Shown here: piece by piece, positions 10,815 to 19,640 of the stretch | How the letters are laid out: every line of letters begins with the position of its first letter | Numbering within the stretch: position 1 is the stretch's first letter | Assembly: GCA_021825865.1 (NCBI GenBank) | Contig: JAKAFU010000002.1 | Span: forward strand, 1-64,000 | Length of the DNA: 64,000 nucleotides | Direction: 5' to 3' | Source: a bacterium | GTDB taxonomy: Bacteria; SZUA-79; Acidulodesulfobacterales; Acidulodesulfobacteraceae | Made by a program: the position numbers and the translations under genes | Notes under the pieces: generated by a model | What the model saw: the letters and a program-made list of their open reading frames with translations, nothing else | Told to the model about the DNA's origin: nothing | Databases searched by the model: none

Positions 10815-12206
10815 ATGGAAAATTTAAAAAACATTGAGATAAACCCGTTAAAAACAAGTTCATCGCTCGGGGCGGTCATTGTTTTCCTCGGTATTAAAAA
10901 TGCAGTTGTTCTCATGCACGGGTCTCAGGGATGCGCCAGTTTTGACAAAGTCACTTTAACAAAGCATTATAGAGAAAACATACCTGTTTATACGACTGCC
11001 TTAAATGAACTTGGAGCAATTTTAGGAGGAAGCAGCTATTTAAAAGCTGGGGTTAAAAATATCGCCGATAAAATTAACCCCGCTTTTATAGGTATTACAT
11101 CGACAGGTTTAAGCGAAGTAAACGGCGAGGATATTCATGCAACTTTTAATGAGTTGAAAAAAGAATTAAAAGAAAGCGGAGACTATGACAATTTAAGTTT
11201 GGCTTATGTCAGCACTCCGGATTATGACGGAAATTTTGAAGAGGGTTATAAAAATGCTATCCTTTCATTATTGCAGACATTTTGCATAGATGCTCAAAAT
11301 AATATCAGAAATATCAGCGATTATAAGAATAACGATAAAAATAAAGATAACGGCGCCAAAGAAGATATAAAAAATATACGCGCTAATGTGTTTTGTCCGT
11401 TTTCCTTTACCGCTATGGATTTCTTAGAGCTGAGAGACTTGTTAGAAGATTTCGGCATAACGCCTGTTATGATACCTGATTTGGGAACTTCAATGGACGG
11501 ACATCTTGATGAAAACGGCTACTTGCAGACGACATCCGGCGGGACTAATATTGAAGATTTAAAAAAGGCAGGTTTAAATAATTTAAATATAATTATAGGC
11601 AGCAGTTTAAAAAGTTTAATCGCGCCGGTCAAAAAAATTACCGGATTAAATACTTATTATTTTTCCAATGTCAGCGGATTAAAAAATACGGATTTATTTT
11701 TTAAATTTCTTGAAGAAATATCTTTAAGAAAGACTCCTGAAAGATATAAAAGACAGAAAAGACAATTAATGGATGCATATTTAGATACGCATTTTTACTT
11801 TTTAGGTAAAAATATTGCAATAGCAGAGGGGATTGATATATTAGATTCATTTTCTGAAGTGTTGAACGAAGTCGGAGCGAATATTAAAATAGGGGTGACA
11901 ACATCAAAAGCTTATGAAAATTTGAAAAACAGATTTGAAATTTTAACGGAAGGCGATATTGATTTATTTGGCGAACTTATTGAAAGTGACGGCAATGAAA
12001 TAGACCTTGTAATTTCAAACTCTAATGCCGGATACACTGCTGAAAAAATAGGCGTGCCTATTTTAAAAGCCGGTTTCCCGCTAATAGACCGGATAGGGCA
12101 TAATTTTAAACACTATATACTGTATAAGGGCAGCGCTAATCTGGTATATGAAGCTGCAAATCTGTTAATGTCTGCTAATGAAAAAATCATGAAGGAGGAG
12201 GAATAA
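10815..12206 (+). CDS. nifN: FeMo cofactor scaffold protein NifN
   Basis: The NifK-like half of the NifEN scaffold. The N terminus PLKTSSSLGAVIVFLGI and HGSQGCASFDKVTLTKHYRE are NifN features. The single Cys of HGSQGC (Cys40) corresponds to the only NifN ligand in the Azotobacter NifEN cluster; the first-position Cys of NifK is absent, as expected. An Asn/Lys/Asp-rich insert is at residues ~162-185. There is no fused NifX domain. No clear Shine-Dalgarno is seen before the ATG, so the start is less certain. Confidence 0.92.
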   Translation: MENLKNIEINPLKTSSSLGAVIVFLGIKNAVVLMHGSQGCASFDKVTLTKHYRENIPVYTTALNELGAILGGSSYLKAGVKNIADKINPAFIGITSTGLSEVNGEDIHATFNELKKELKESGDYDNLSLAYVSTPDYDGNFEEGYKNAILSLLQTFCIDAQNNIRNISDYKNNDKNKDNGAKEDIKNIRANVFCPFSFTAMDFLELRDLLEDFGITPVMIPDLGTSMDGHLDENGYLQTTSGGTNIEDLKKAGLNNLNIIIGSSLKSLIAPVKKITGLNTYYFSNVSGLKNTDLFFKFLEEISLRKTPERYKRQKRQLMDAYLDTHFYFLGKNIAIAEGIDILDSFSEVLNEVGANIKIGVTTSKAYENLKNRFEILTEGDIDLFGELIESDGNEIDLVISNSNAGYTAEKIGVPILKAGFPLIDRIGHNFKHYILYKGSANLVYEAANLLMSANEKIMKEEE

Positions 12207-12208
12207 AT

Positions 12209-12586
12209 ATGAAAGTAGGGTTTACGACAACCGACAATGTTTTTATCAATGACCATTTTGGATGGGCAAAAAAAATTGCAATTTACGATGTAACAGAATC
12301 AGGTTTTGATTTTATTGAATTAAGGGAATTTGAGGCAGAAGAAGATGAGATTGAAAAAATAGAAAAAAAAATTGCAAAATTGAGAGATTTAAAAATAATA
12401 TTTGTTGAAAGTATAGGCGGTACGGCTGCTGCAAAAGTAGTCAGTTCAGGTATTCATCCGGTTAAATCAAAACCTGATGATAAAATAGTAACCGTTCTTG
12501 AAAATTTAAAAGAGGTTCTATCAACGAATCCGCCGCCATGGCTAAAAAAAATTATGATGAAAGATAAAATGGCAAATATTGTATAG
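12209..12586 (+). CDS. nifX: NifX, FeMo cofactor carrier
   Basis: A small protein of the dinitrogenase iron-molybdenum cofactor domain family. It begins MKVGFTTTDNVFINDHFGWA and contains ESIGGTAAAKVVSSGIHPVK, the conserved NifX core. NifX binds and transfers NifB-co and FeMo-co precursors between NifB, NifEN and NifDK. The start is 3 bases after the nifN stop, with GGAGGAGG inside the end of nifN, so translation is coupled. A Glu/Lys-rich helix-like stretch lies in the middle. Confidence 0.9.
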   Translation: MKVGFTTTDNVFINDHFGWAKKIAIYDVTESGFDFIELREFEAEEDEIEKIEKKIAKLRDLKIIFVESIGGTAAAKVVSSGIHPVKSKPDDKIVTVLENLKEVLSTNPPPWLKKIMMKDKMANIV

Positions 12587-12676
12587 CTGCACGATCACTG
12601 TTTTTATTCTTAATAAGAACAATTAGAATATATTTTAATAACGATTTAATAACAATTTAAGAAGGAGAAGAAAATT

Positions 12677-13003
12677 ATGGAATCTATGGAAATGATTAGA
12701 GCAATAATCAGACCTGAAAAAGAGAAAGATGTTTTAAAAGGGCTTGAAGCAGGCGGTTTTATATCAGTCACCAAGATGCATGTTTTTGGAAGGGGTAAGC
12801 AAAAAGGCATAAAGGTAGGGCAGGTTGTTTATGATGAACTGCCTAAACTTGAGCTTATGATGGTTGTAAGTAAAAATGATGCAGAAAAAGTATGCGATAT
12901 TATACAGGAAAATGCATATACAGGCAATATAGGCGACGGTAAAATATTCGTGGTGCCTGTCAGCCATACTTATACTGTAAGAACAGGCGCGGAGGGACTT
13001 TAA
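12677..13003 (+). CDS. nifI1: NifI1, nitrogenase-specific PII protein
   Basis: A PII-like signal protein of the NifI1 (GlnB-I) class. It starts with MIRAIIRPEKEKDVLKGLEAGGF, and the motif FGRGKQKGIK is in the T-loop region. The end TGNIGDGKIFVVPVSHTYTVRTGAEGL is the typical PII C-terminal block. In methanogens, NifI1 and NifI2 form a complex that inhibits nitrogenase unless 2-oxoglutarate is bound. AAGGAG precedes the start. nifI2 follows after one base. Confidence 0.93.
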   Translation: MESMEMIRAIIRPEKEKDVLKGLEAGGFISVTKMHVFGRGKQKGIKVGQVVYDELPKLELMMVVSKNDAEKVCDIIQENAYTGNIGDGKIFVVPVSHTYTVRTGAEGL

Positions 13004-13004
13004 T

Positions 13005-13421
13005 ATGGAATCAAAATTTGAAGAAAAAGCGGTTGAGGTACTGGCAGTAATCAGAAGACATAAATTTCAGGAAACAAAAGAAATGCTCGCAAATGCCGGT
13101 TATGTCCAGATGACATTTTATTCTATACACGGGAGAGGCAAACAGAAAGGACACGGCGGTTTAGCCAATGAGCTGGACCCGGGATTAGATGCAATAAGCA
13201 AAAATAAAAATAATATGGAAGCGGCAGATAACGATTACCATTTTTTGCCGAAAAGAATGCTTTCTATAGTAGTACCGGAAAGCGAGATGCTAAAAGTAGT
13301 AAAAATCATAATGGATATTAATAAGACAGGATTTTACGGAGATGGAAAAATATTTGTCATACCTGTCGGATTTGTAGAAAGAATCAGAACTTCGGAAGAA
13401 GGATTATACGCTCTGGCATAA
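13005..13421 (+). CDS. nifI2: NifI2, nitrogenase-specific PII protein
   Basis: The second NifI subunit, longer than normal PII because of the insert around residues 55-80 (NELDPGLDAISKNKNN then DYHFLPKRM), which is characteristic of NifI2. The C-terminal block is FYGDGKIFVIPVGFVERIRTSEEG. Together with NifI1 it is expected to switch nitrogenase activity off after ammonium addition. In archaea and clostridia these genes normally sit between nifH and nifD; here they close the operon. GGAGGG lies within the end of nifI1. Confidence 0.92.
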   Translation: MESKFEEKAVEVLAVIRRHKFQETKEMLANAGYVQMTFYSIHGRGKQKGHGGLANELDPGLDAISKNKNNMEAADNDYHFLPKRMLSIVVPESEMLKVVKIIMDINKTGFYGDGKIFVIPVGFVERIRTSEEGLYALA

Positions 13422-13438
13422 ATTTTAAAATTTTTAAA

Positions 13439-13594
13439 AGTTCCTTAATTCTGTATATAATTTTGATTATAATTATTTACAATTGGCCGATAATCAAAAA
13501 TAATGTTTCGCCGATTTGCAATTTACAAAATTGATTTAATCAATTGCAGTATTTAATAATTATTTTTTTAATTCTACTTCAGTATTAAGGAACT
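13439..13594. repeat. Long imperfect inverted repeat after nifI2
   Basis: 15-base arms AGTTCCTTAATTCTG (13439-13453) and CAGTATTAAGGAACT (13580-13594) are inverted with one mismatch. The interior continues as imperfect complementarity (AATTATT...CAATTG on both sides). The 156-bp element lies between the convergent nifI2 and the small ORF at 13600-13656. It may be a bidirectional terminator, a structured RNA or a MITE-like element. No clear target-site duplication is visible. Confidence 0.5.
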
Positions 13595-13599
13595 CTTAG

Positions 13600-13656
13600 T
13601 TATTTCTTTTTTGTTGACGGTTTTTTAGTTTCTTTTTTTATCGGTTTATTTGCCAT
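13600..13656 (-). CDS. Possible 18-residue basic small protein with strong RBS
   Basis: Read leftward from ATG at 13656 to TAA at 13600-13602, the peptide is MANKPIKKETKKPSTKKK. It is preceded at a good distance by GGAGGAGGTGAG, one of the best Shine-Dalgarno sequences in the window, which is hard to explain without translation. The peptide is half Lys and has no hydrophobic segment. It lies 116 bp downstream of the fmdB stop on the same strand, so it may be cotranscribed. The function is unknown; the peptide resembles the disordered basic tails of nucleic-acid-binding proteins only in composition. Confidence 0.5.
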   Translation of the reverse strand: MANKPIKKETKKPSTKKK

Positions 13657-13772
13657 AGTTAAACTCACCTCCTCCATTTTTTAAACGCCGTACAATGTAT
13701 TTTTTATATCAGCATTATGTTGTATTATATATAAAATAATGAATGATAGAATTAAATTATTTGGTTTAATAT

Positions 13773-14093
13773 TTATTTTTTTGTAGAATCTGCGGCGCAA
13801 GACCCGCCCATTCCGCAGGAGCATGACGGAGCCGCCGCCGTTGAAACTGCCGCACCGCTCTTCTCCGTATTATGATTGTGATGATGAGCGGCTGCAGGCG
13901 ACGATGGTTGGTTGCCGCTTCCATAGTCGGTTTTATACCATCCTGACCCTTTTAGAACAAAACTGGAATTTGAAATTAATTTTTCAAGTTTTCCTCCGCA
14001 TTTAGAGCATGTTTCCAACGGTTTTTCATTTATTTTTTGGATTACTTCTGTTGTATCCCCGCATTTAGTGCATTTATATTCTCTTATAGGCAT
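13773..14093 (-). CDS. FmdB-type zinc ribbon protein
   Basis: 106 residues. The N terminus [19 protein letters not shown] with two CxxC knuckles (Cys8/11 and Cys29/32) and the block [16 protein letters not shown] define the FmdB/CxxC_CXXC_SSSS putative regulatory family. The C-terminal half is low-complexity Ala/Ser/His and then Cys-rich (CSCGMGGSC), which could bind metal. The family was named from the formamidase operon; its biochemical role is unproven. Read leftward, possibly with the small ORF downstream. Confidence 0.85.
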   Translation of the reverse strand: MPIREYKCTKCGDTTEVIQKINEKPLETCSKCGGKLEKLISNSSFVLKGSGWYKTDYGSGNQPSSPAAAHHHNHNTEKSGAAVSTAAAPSCSCGMGGSCAADSTKK

Positions 14094-14356
14094 ATTAAAA
14101 CCTCCGTTAATATATTTTTATATAATATATAAATGTAATTATATTTGATTATTATATCATAATTAAATTAAAAATAAAATATTTCAGGCATCATAATGTA
14201 TTTAAAAAAATTTAAAAATATCTTATAATACTTACTGCGTTTATATTATAATACGTTTATCTTATAATGAAAATAATCATAGCGCTGTTCAAGTATGAAT
14301 TAAAGATATTAAAAAATATACGACAGATATCAAGATAAAAATTGAGGCATATTGAT

Positions 14357-15697
14357 ATGACGACAGACGGCGTTAAAGTTAAAAACGATATACAATCCGA
14401 TAGCATTAAAGACACCGGCGGAAAATGGCTTAACAGCAATGTTCTTTTTATATCATTATCCGCTTTTTTTGCCGATTTGGGCTATCAGGCCGTTTTGGTT
14501 ATGTTTCCGATTTTTTTAGTTCTGGACCTGCACAGTTCCATTATTTATTTTGGTATAGCCTCAGCAATAAGCTACGGAATAGGCGCTTTTTTCGGCTACT
14601 TCGGGGGGCGCGCAGGAGACAGGTTCGGACATAAAAAAATTGCGATTATAGGAAATCTTTTAATACCGCTGCTTTCATTCACGGGTTTCAGCATATATCC
14701 GGCAGAGGCTGTCGCATTTTTTTCAACAGGGTGGTGGTCGAGAAATTTCAGGTCGCCTTCAAGAAGGGTTCTGCTTTCAAGGTCTGTTTTTAAAGAATTT
14801 TACGGGAAAGCTTTCGGTTTTTTACATGCCCTTGATGAAGGAGGCGGTTTTTTTGCAGGTATTTACGCGTTGATTCTTTTTGCTGAGCATGTGCAGACAA
14901 AATTTATTTTGCTCGTAACCGTTGTGCCTCTGTTAATTTCTACATTTTTTCTAACGCTTATATCCAAAAAAAAATTGATTAACAATCCGGTCGATAATCC
15001 GGAAAAAATCAGTAAAGCTCATATAATTAAAAATAACACGATACATAATAATGCTGCCGGCAATAATAATTCTGCTAATGATGCAGCTAGTAATACCGTT
15101 AATGCCAAGCCTGATACCGTAAGTTCGGCGAAATCAAAAGATGCCGATTTAAATGAAAATTTATTTAAAAGAATACTAATTGCTACTTCTTTATACGGTT
15201 TCAGTTCTTTCAGTTTTGGATTTCCTATTTTAACAATTGCCCAGTCTTCAAAAAACGATGAATTAGGCATCTTGTCGTATATTTTATTTTTTGCTTTTAC
15301 TTCCCTTACAGGTTTAGTAGCCGGAAAAACTATACTTAAAACCGTAAAAAAATTGGGGTTCGGTTATTTTCTCACGTTTATAGGTTCGTCGGGAATGGCT
15401 ATAGTATTTTTCTTCTCTCTGAATCCGCTATTATATTATGCTGCGGTAGCTTTTCTGGGTGTTTCTTTAGGGATTATAGAAACGTTGGAGCCCACGGCTG
15501 TGAGTATAATCTCCAAAAACGATAAGAGAGGAAAGGGCATGGGTGCTTTAACTGCGGCAAGAAGCATCGGAATATTCGGCGGCAATATTATTATGGGGCT
15601 TTTGTACTCCGTCGGAGCCGACTATTCTTATTTATATGCCGGTCTTTTAAGTCTTGCAGCGGCTATGATAGTATACACGTCAAAATCTGAAATTTAA
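14357..15697 (+). CDS. MFS transporter
   Basis: A major facilitator superfamily permease with about 12 transmembrane helices. The loop after TM2 contains GGRAGDRFGHKK, the MFS G-x3-D-R-x-G-R/H-[KR] signature. The central cytoplasmic loop between the two six-helix halves (~residues 215-265) is Asn/Ala-rich (NNNSANDAASN). I prefer the ATG at 14357, because GAGG lies 9 bases upstream; a TTG at 14342 is an alternative. Substrate unknown. The neighbours give no clear pathway. Confidence 0.82.
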   Translation: MTTDGVKVKNDIQSDSIKDTGGKWLNSNVLFISLSAFFADLGYQAVLVMFPIFLVLDLHSSIIYFGIASAISYGIGAFFGYFGGRAGDRFGHKKIAIIGNLLIPLLSFTGFSIYPAEAVAFFSTGWWSRNFRSPSRRVLLSRSVFKEFYGKAFGFLHALDEGGGFFAGIYALILFAEHVQTKFILLVTVVPLLISTFFLTLISKKKLINNPVDNPEKISKAHIIKNNTIHNNAAGNNNSANDAASNTVNAKPDTVSSAKSKDADLNENLFKRILIATSLYGFSSFSFGFPILTIAQSSKNDELGILSYILFFAFTSLTGLVAGKTILKTVKKLGFGYFLTFIGSSGMAIVFFFSLNPLLYYAAVAFLGVSLGIIETLEPTAVSIISKNDKRGKGMGALTAARSIGIFGGNIIMGLLYSVGADYSYLYAGLLSLAAAMIVYTSKSEI

Positions 15698-15809
15698 AAA
15701 ATCAAAGCTCTAGCATACAAGATACAAATAAAAGCTCTAGTATATTAGATAAAAACACAAGATAGAGAGTGTATGCTCAATTTATAATTTTATAATAATA
15801 TTTATAAAT

Positions 15810-16454
15810 ATGAACAATTTTGAAGAAATAAAAAACATAGAATACTTTAAAACATTAAGCGAAGTTCAAATCGCCGAAGTAGCCGGTTTTTTAAAAGAAG
15901 AAAATTATGAAGCGGAAGAAAATTTATTTATTGAAGGCGAAAGATCCAAAGGCATCTACTTTGTTAAAAGCGGTACGATAAAAATTTATAAATCTTCAAA
16001 AGATGGAAAAGAGCAAATTTTAAAACTATGCTATGCAGGAGAGTCATTTAACGACGTCACGGTGTTCAGCGCAAATATAAATCCTGCTTCTGCCGATGCT
16101 GTTAATAAATCTACCGTTTTTTTGCTTTCTAAAGAAAACTTGGAAAATTTAATATTTAAATATCCTGAAATATCATTCAATATAATAAGAAGTTTGACGG
16201 ATAAACTCAGGTTTCTGACAAGCAGGATTGAAGACCTTTCCTTAAAGCATACGCAGGAAAGAATAGGCAAGATACTGCTGCTTTTTGAAGGACAGAAACT
16301 AAGTCAAAAAATGATAGCGGATATTGCAGGTACTGCAAGAGAGGTGGTATCACGCGCTTTAAGAGAATTTTCCAATCAGGATATTATCAGATTAAATAAA
16401 AGAGAAATAGAAATAATCGATAAAGGCAAATTAAAAAAATTAGTAGACAAATAA
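15810..16454 (+). CDS. Crp/Fnr family transcriptional regulator
   Basis: 214 residues: an N-terminal cyclic-nucleotide-type beta-roll (FKTLSEVQIAEVAGFLKEENYEAEENLFIEGERSKGIYFVKSGTIKIYK), a dimer helix and a C-terminal winged HTH (SQKMIADIAGTAREVVSRALREF). The Fnr N-terminal cysteines for a 4Fe-4S cluster are missing, so it is not a classical oxygen-sensing Fnr. The HTH recognition helix has ARE--SR as in Crp/Fnr proteins. Ligand and targets are unknown. It lies after the nif block and could regulate it, but nothing in the sequence proves that. Confidence 0.88.
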   Translation: MNNFEEIKNIEYFKTLSEVQIAEVAGFLKEENYEAEENLFIEGERSKGIYFVKSGTIKIYKSSKDGKEQILKLCYAGESFNDVTVFSANINPASADAVNKSTVFLLSKENLENLIFKYPEISFNIIRSLTDKLRFLTSRIEDLSLKHTQERIGKILLLFEGQKLSQKMIADIAGTAREVVSRALREFSNQDIIRLNKREIEIIDKGKLKKLVDK

Positions 16455-16543
16455 AATAAATAGGAGCGATAATAGCAGCTAGATTAGCCGGAAAGAAAAT
16501 TAACAAATTAACAAATAGTAAAAGACAAATAATCAAATAAATC

Positions 16544-17107
16544 GTGAGAATAATAAGCGGTACGCTCAAAGGCAGAAAAATTCCAAATGTGTTTAACGTC
16601 AAAGATGTAAATCCTTCGTCTGATATGCTCAAAGGCGCTTTGTTTAGTATTTTAGGGGATGAAATAAATAATAAAATTTTTTGCGATTTATATGCAGGCA
16701 CAGGCAATATCGGATTTGAAGCATTGTCAAGGGGAGCCGATTCATGTATTTTTGTGGAAAGTTTTAAAAAAATGGCATTGCTTATAGGTAAGATAGCGGA
16801 CGAATTTAAAATTAAGGACAAAATTAAAACAATTTGCGGCGATGCTATAAACTTAATTAATAAAAATTTTTTGGAAATATATACGCCCGATATTATTTTT
16901 CTCGATCCGCCCTACGAATTACGAATTAGCGGAAAAACTTTAGAAGCTATTGCAAGTGCCGTTTTTTGCGGCTCATGCGATTATCGCCCGCTGATAATTG
17001 TCCAGCATGATAAAAAAGAAATCCTGCAAAATAGATATGAGGATTATATTTTAACTAAAGAAAAAATATACGGCAGGTCGGCGCTGTCTTTTTATGAAAA
17101 AATTTAG
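16544..17107 (+). CDS. rsmD: 16S rRNA (guanine966-N2)-methyltransferase RsmD
   Basis: Begins MRIISGTLKGRKI from a GTG codon, as is common in this family. SAM-binding motif I is FCDLYAGTGNIGFEALSRGA; the catalytic motif DPPYE is at FLDPPYELR. RsmD methylates G966 of 16S rRNA. 187 residues is the usual length. coaD follows downstream, a very common pairing in bacteria. Confidence 0.93.
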   Translation: MRIISGTLKGRKIPNVFNVKDVNPSSDMLKGALFSILGDEINNKIFCDLYAGTGNIGFEALSRGADSCIFVESFKKMALLIGKIADEFKIKDKIKTICGDAINLINKNFLEIYTPDIIFLDPPYELRISGKTLEAIASAVFCGSCDYRPLIIVQHDKKEILQNRYEDYILTKEKIYGRSALSFYEKI

Positions 17108-17390
17108 AATACTGAAAGACGCTTAAAGACAATTTATTAATTATAAATTGCAATATAATTAAATTACTGCAATATGTCTCGGTAATCCGCTATTTTCTTT
17201 ATAACCTAATTTTATAGTTCGCTATTTGGATGCACCCGTCGAACAGTCTAATATTAATGTTTTATTGCTTTTTTTTGCTGTTTATGGTAAAAATATAGCT
17301 TGCAGTATATACAAAGTTCATGGGCAGATTAATTAGCAGAGGCGCACTTTTTATATCGTGATTTATAATAATAATTCTCAAGCAGGTCCG

Positions 17391-17924
17391 ATGACTATGG
17401 CTAAAAAAAATATAGCCGTTTACCCGGGTTCGTTTGACCCTGTTACTTTCGGTCATATAGACATTTTAAAGAGAAGTCTTAACATATTTGATAAAGTTAT
17501 AATTGCTGTTGCATGCAATAGAAAAAAAGGATATCTTTTTGGTCAAAAAGAAAGGGTTAAGCTTATTAAAGATACGATAACAGGCATAGACGAAATCGAA
17601 GACGACAGGGTTGAAATTGTTGCGCTCAGCGGTTTGTTGGTAAAATTTGTAGAAAGTATAAATGCGCGTGTTATAATAAGAGGGCTAAGGGCGGTATCCG
17701 ATTTTGAGTACGAACTGCAGCTTGCGACTACAAATAGAACATTAAACCCGGATATAGAAACTATTTTTATGATGACGGCGGAAAAGTACTCATTTTTAAG
17801 CTCGACTATCGTGAGGGAAATATCCCGCCTCGGAGGCGATGTTTCTACCATGGTGCCGCTTTTAATATCCGAAGAACTTCAAAAATTATATTCTAAAGGA
17901 GATAGAGATGAAACTCTCATGTAG
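17391..17924 (+). CDS. coaD: Phosphopantetheine adenylyltransferase CoaD
   Basis: Transfers AMP to 4'-phosphopantetheine in CoA synthesis. The signature AVYPGSFDPVTFGHIDILKRS contains the nucleotidyltransferase T/HxGH-type motif (TFGH); RGLRAVSDFEYELQ and the SSTIVREIS segment near the C terminus are CoaD hallmarks. I take the start at ATG 17391 (MTMAKKN) or the in-frame ATG at 17397; a GTG 33 bases upstream would add a non-conserved tail. The stop overlaps the next gene by 17 bases. Confidence 0.95.
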   Translation: MTMAKKNIAVYPGSFDPVTFGHIDILKRSLNIFDKVIIAVACNRKKGYLFGQKERVKLIKDTITGIDEIEDDRVEIVALSGLLVKFVESINARVIIRGLRAVSDFEYELQLATTNRTLNPDIETIFMMTAEKYSFLSSTIVREISRLGGDVSTMVPLLISEELQKLYSKGDRDETLM

Positions 17925-19125
17925 GGCATCGCTGATTAAACCCTCTGCAACGCTTGCAATAACGGCAAAAGCTAAAAAACTTAAATCGGAGGGCAAGGAC
18001 GTCGTCGGTTTCGGCGCCGGAGAACCGGATTTTGACACGCCTTCCTATATAAAAGACGCCGTAAAAGATGCATTGGACAAAGGTTTAACAAAATATACGC
18101 CTGTAGCAGGAATAGACGAACTTAGAAGTGCCGTTAGCGATAAATTTTTGACGGACTACGGCGTTCATTATGAAAATAACGAGATTTTAGTTTCATGCGG
18201 AGGCAAACACAGCCTATATAATTTATTTATGGTTTTGCTTGATGAAGGCGATGAAGTTATTATACCTTCACCTTACTGGGTTTCTTACACAGAAATAGTA
18301 AAACTTGCAGGAGGCGTGCCCGTTCTTGTTGATACTGCATCAAATGATTTTAAGTTTAATCTTGATATGCTTAAAGAAAACTATAGTTCCAGAACTAAAG
18401 CCGTAATTATAAACAGTCCTTCAAATCCAACAGGCGTGATGATGAATGATAAAGACCTGATAGACATTGCCATGTTTGCGGTTGAAAAAGATTTGCTTAT
18501 TGTTACCGATGATATATACGAAAAAATAATATTTGACGATAAGAAATTTTTTAATGTATTAATGGTTGATAAATCATTAAAAGAAAATACCGTTGCGGTC
18601 AATGCCGTTTCTAAAACATATTCTATGACCGGTTTTAGGATAGGATATGCCGCAGGAAAAAAGGAAATAATTTCTGCCATGAACAATCTGCAATCACAAA
18701 GTACATCAAATCCTACATCGTTTGCTCAATACGGAGCACTTGCTGCTTTAAGGGGAAATCTTGATTTTACGGTAAAAATGAAAGAGGAATTTGAAAAAAG
18801 ACGCAATTATATGCTGGAATTTTTTGCGAGTGAAATTAAAAGCATAAATCCCGTAAAACCGGATGGAGCTTTTTATATTTTTGCCGATATATCTGAAGTG
18901 CTAAAAAACAGCGGCGGGGCTATAGACTCATCTGCTAAGTTTTGCTCCTATCTGTTGGATTCGTATTTAGTCGCAGCCGTTCCCGGCATAGAATTCGGAA
19001 ACGATAATTTTATACGGCTTTCATTTGCTACAAGTTTTGACTTAATAAAAGAAGGGCTTTATAGAATAAAAGAGGCGTCAAAGCCGGAAAACTTGAATAA
19101 AATCGATTTAAATAAATTGAAATAA
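17908..19125 (+). CDS. Pyridoxal-phosphate aminotransferase, aspartate aminotransferase type
   Basis: A class I/II fold-type I aminotransferase of the bacterial AspAT I-gamma group. Features are FGAGEPDFDTP, KYTPVAGIDELR, SPSNPTGV, TDDIYEKIIFD, the PLP-lysine in VSKTYSMTGFRIGYAAG, and the substrate-binding Arg region near the C terminus (NFIRLSFATS). Likely reaction: L-aspartate + 2-oxoglutarate to oxaloacetate + glutamate; other aromatic or branched acceptors cannot be excluded. 405 residues is typical. It overlaps coaD. Confidence 0.9.
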   Translation: MKLSCRASLIKPSATLAITAKAKKLKSEGKDVVGFGAGEPDFDTPSYIKDAVKDALDKGLTKYTPVAGIDELRSAVSDKFLTDYGVHYENNEILVSCGGKHSLYNLFMVLLDEGDEVIIPSPYWVSYTEIVKLAGGVPVLVDTASNDFKFNLDMLKENYSSRTKAVIINSPSNPTGVMMNDKDLIDIAMFAVEKDLLIVTDDIYEKIIFDDKKFFNVLMVDKSLKENTVAVNAVSKTYSMTGFRIGYAAGKKEIISAMNNLQSQSTSNPTSFAQYGALAALRGNLDFTVKMKEEFEKRRNYMLEFFASEIKSINPVKPDGAFYIFADISEVLKNSGGAIDSSAKFCSYLLDSYLVAAVPGIEFGNDNFIRLSFATSFDLIKEGLYRIKEASKPENLNKIDLNKLK

Positions 19126-19214
19126 ATTTAAATTAAATTATATCAACTAAATATAAAGTAAGCGGAGATTAATTTAATTTAAGAACATTGTACTTGACTT
19201 TAGAGGAGATTTAC

Positions 19215-19640
19215 ATGTCATATTTAGAACGAAGAATATTAAAATTTCTTGAAAACACTAAAGAAAATACTTCAAGTAAAAAGAACGGCGCATTTGATGA
19301 CAGAATTTTAAACTTTATAAAAAATATTCTAAAATTACCTTTGCTTGTCATTTCGTATATTGTCGTTGTTTTTACAAAACTTAAAAGGTTCATGTACGCC
19401 AATAGTATTCTTTTCAAGTCAAAAGACCCGGGTATTTTTACTGTAAGCATAGGCAATATCAATATGGGCGGGTCAGGCAAAACGCCGCATGTTTATTCGC
19501 TTGCCTCTTATTTATACAATAAAGGTTTTAAACCTTGCGTTGTTAGCCGCGGATACGGGGCTAACTTAAAAAAAAAATCTATATTGCCGGATGGGAATAC
19601 GACAATAAACATCTTCTCTCCGATGAAACTCTCCTTTTGA
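19215..19640 (+). CDS. lpxK: LpxK, N-terminal part (frameshifted gene)
   Basis: Tetraacyldisaccharide 4'-kinase, a membrane-associated enzyme of lipid A synthesis. This part has the N-terminal hydrophobic helix ([13 protein letters not shown]) and the P-loop [17 protein letters not shown], followed by [13 protein letters not shown]. Just after that the frame runs out in a run of ten A (19568-19577) and ends at TGA. The conserved protein continues in the next frame ([14 protein letters not shown]). The start is ATG 19215, with GAGGAG upstream. See the companion entry. Confidence 0.85.
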   Translation: MSYLERRILKFLENTKENTSSKKNGAFDDRILNFIKNILKLPLLVISYIVVVFTKLKRFMYANSILFKSKDPGIFTVSIGNINMGGSGKTPHVYSLASYLYNKGFKPCVVSRGYGANLKKKSILPDGNTTINIFSPMKLSF

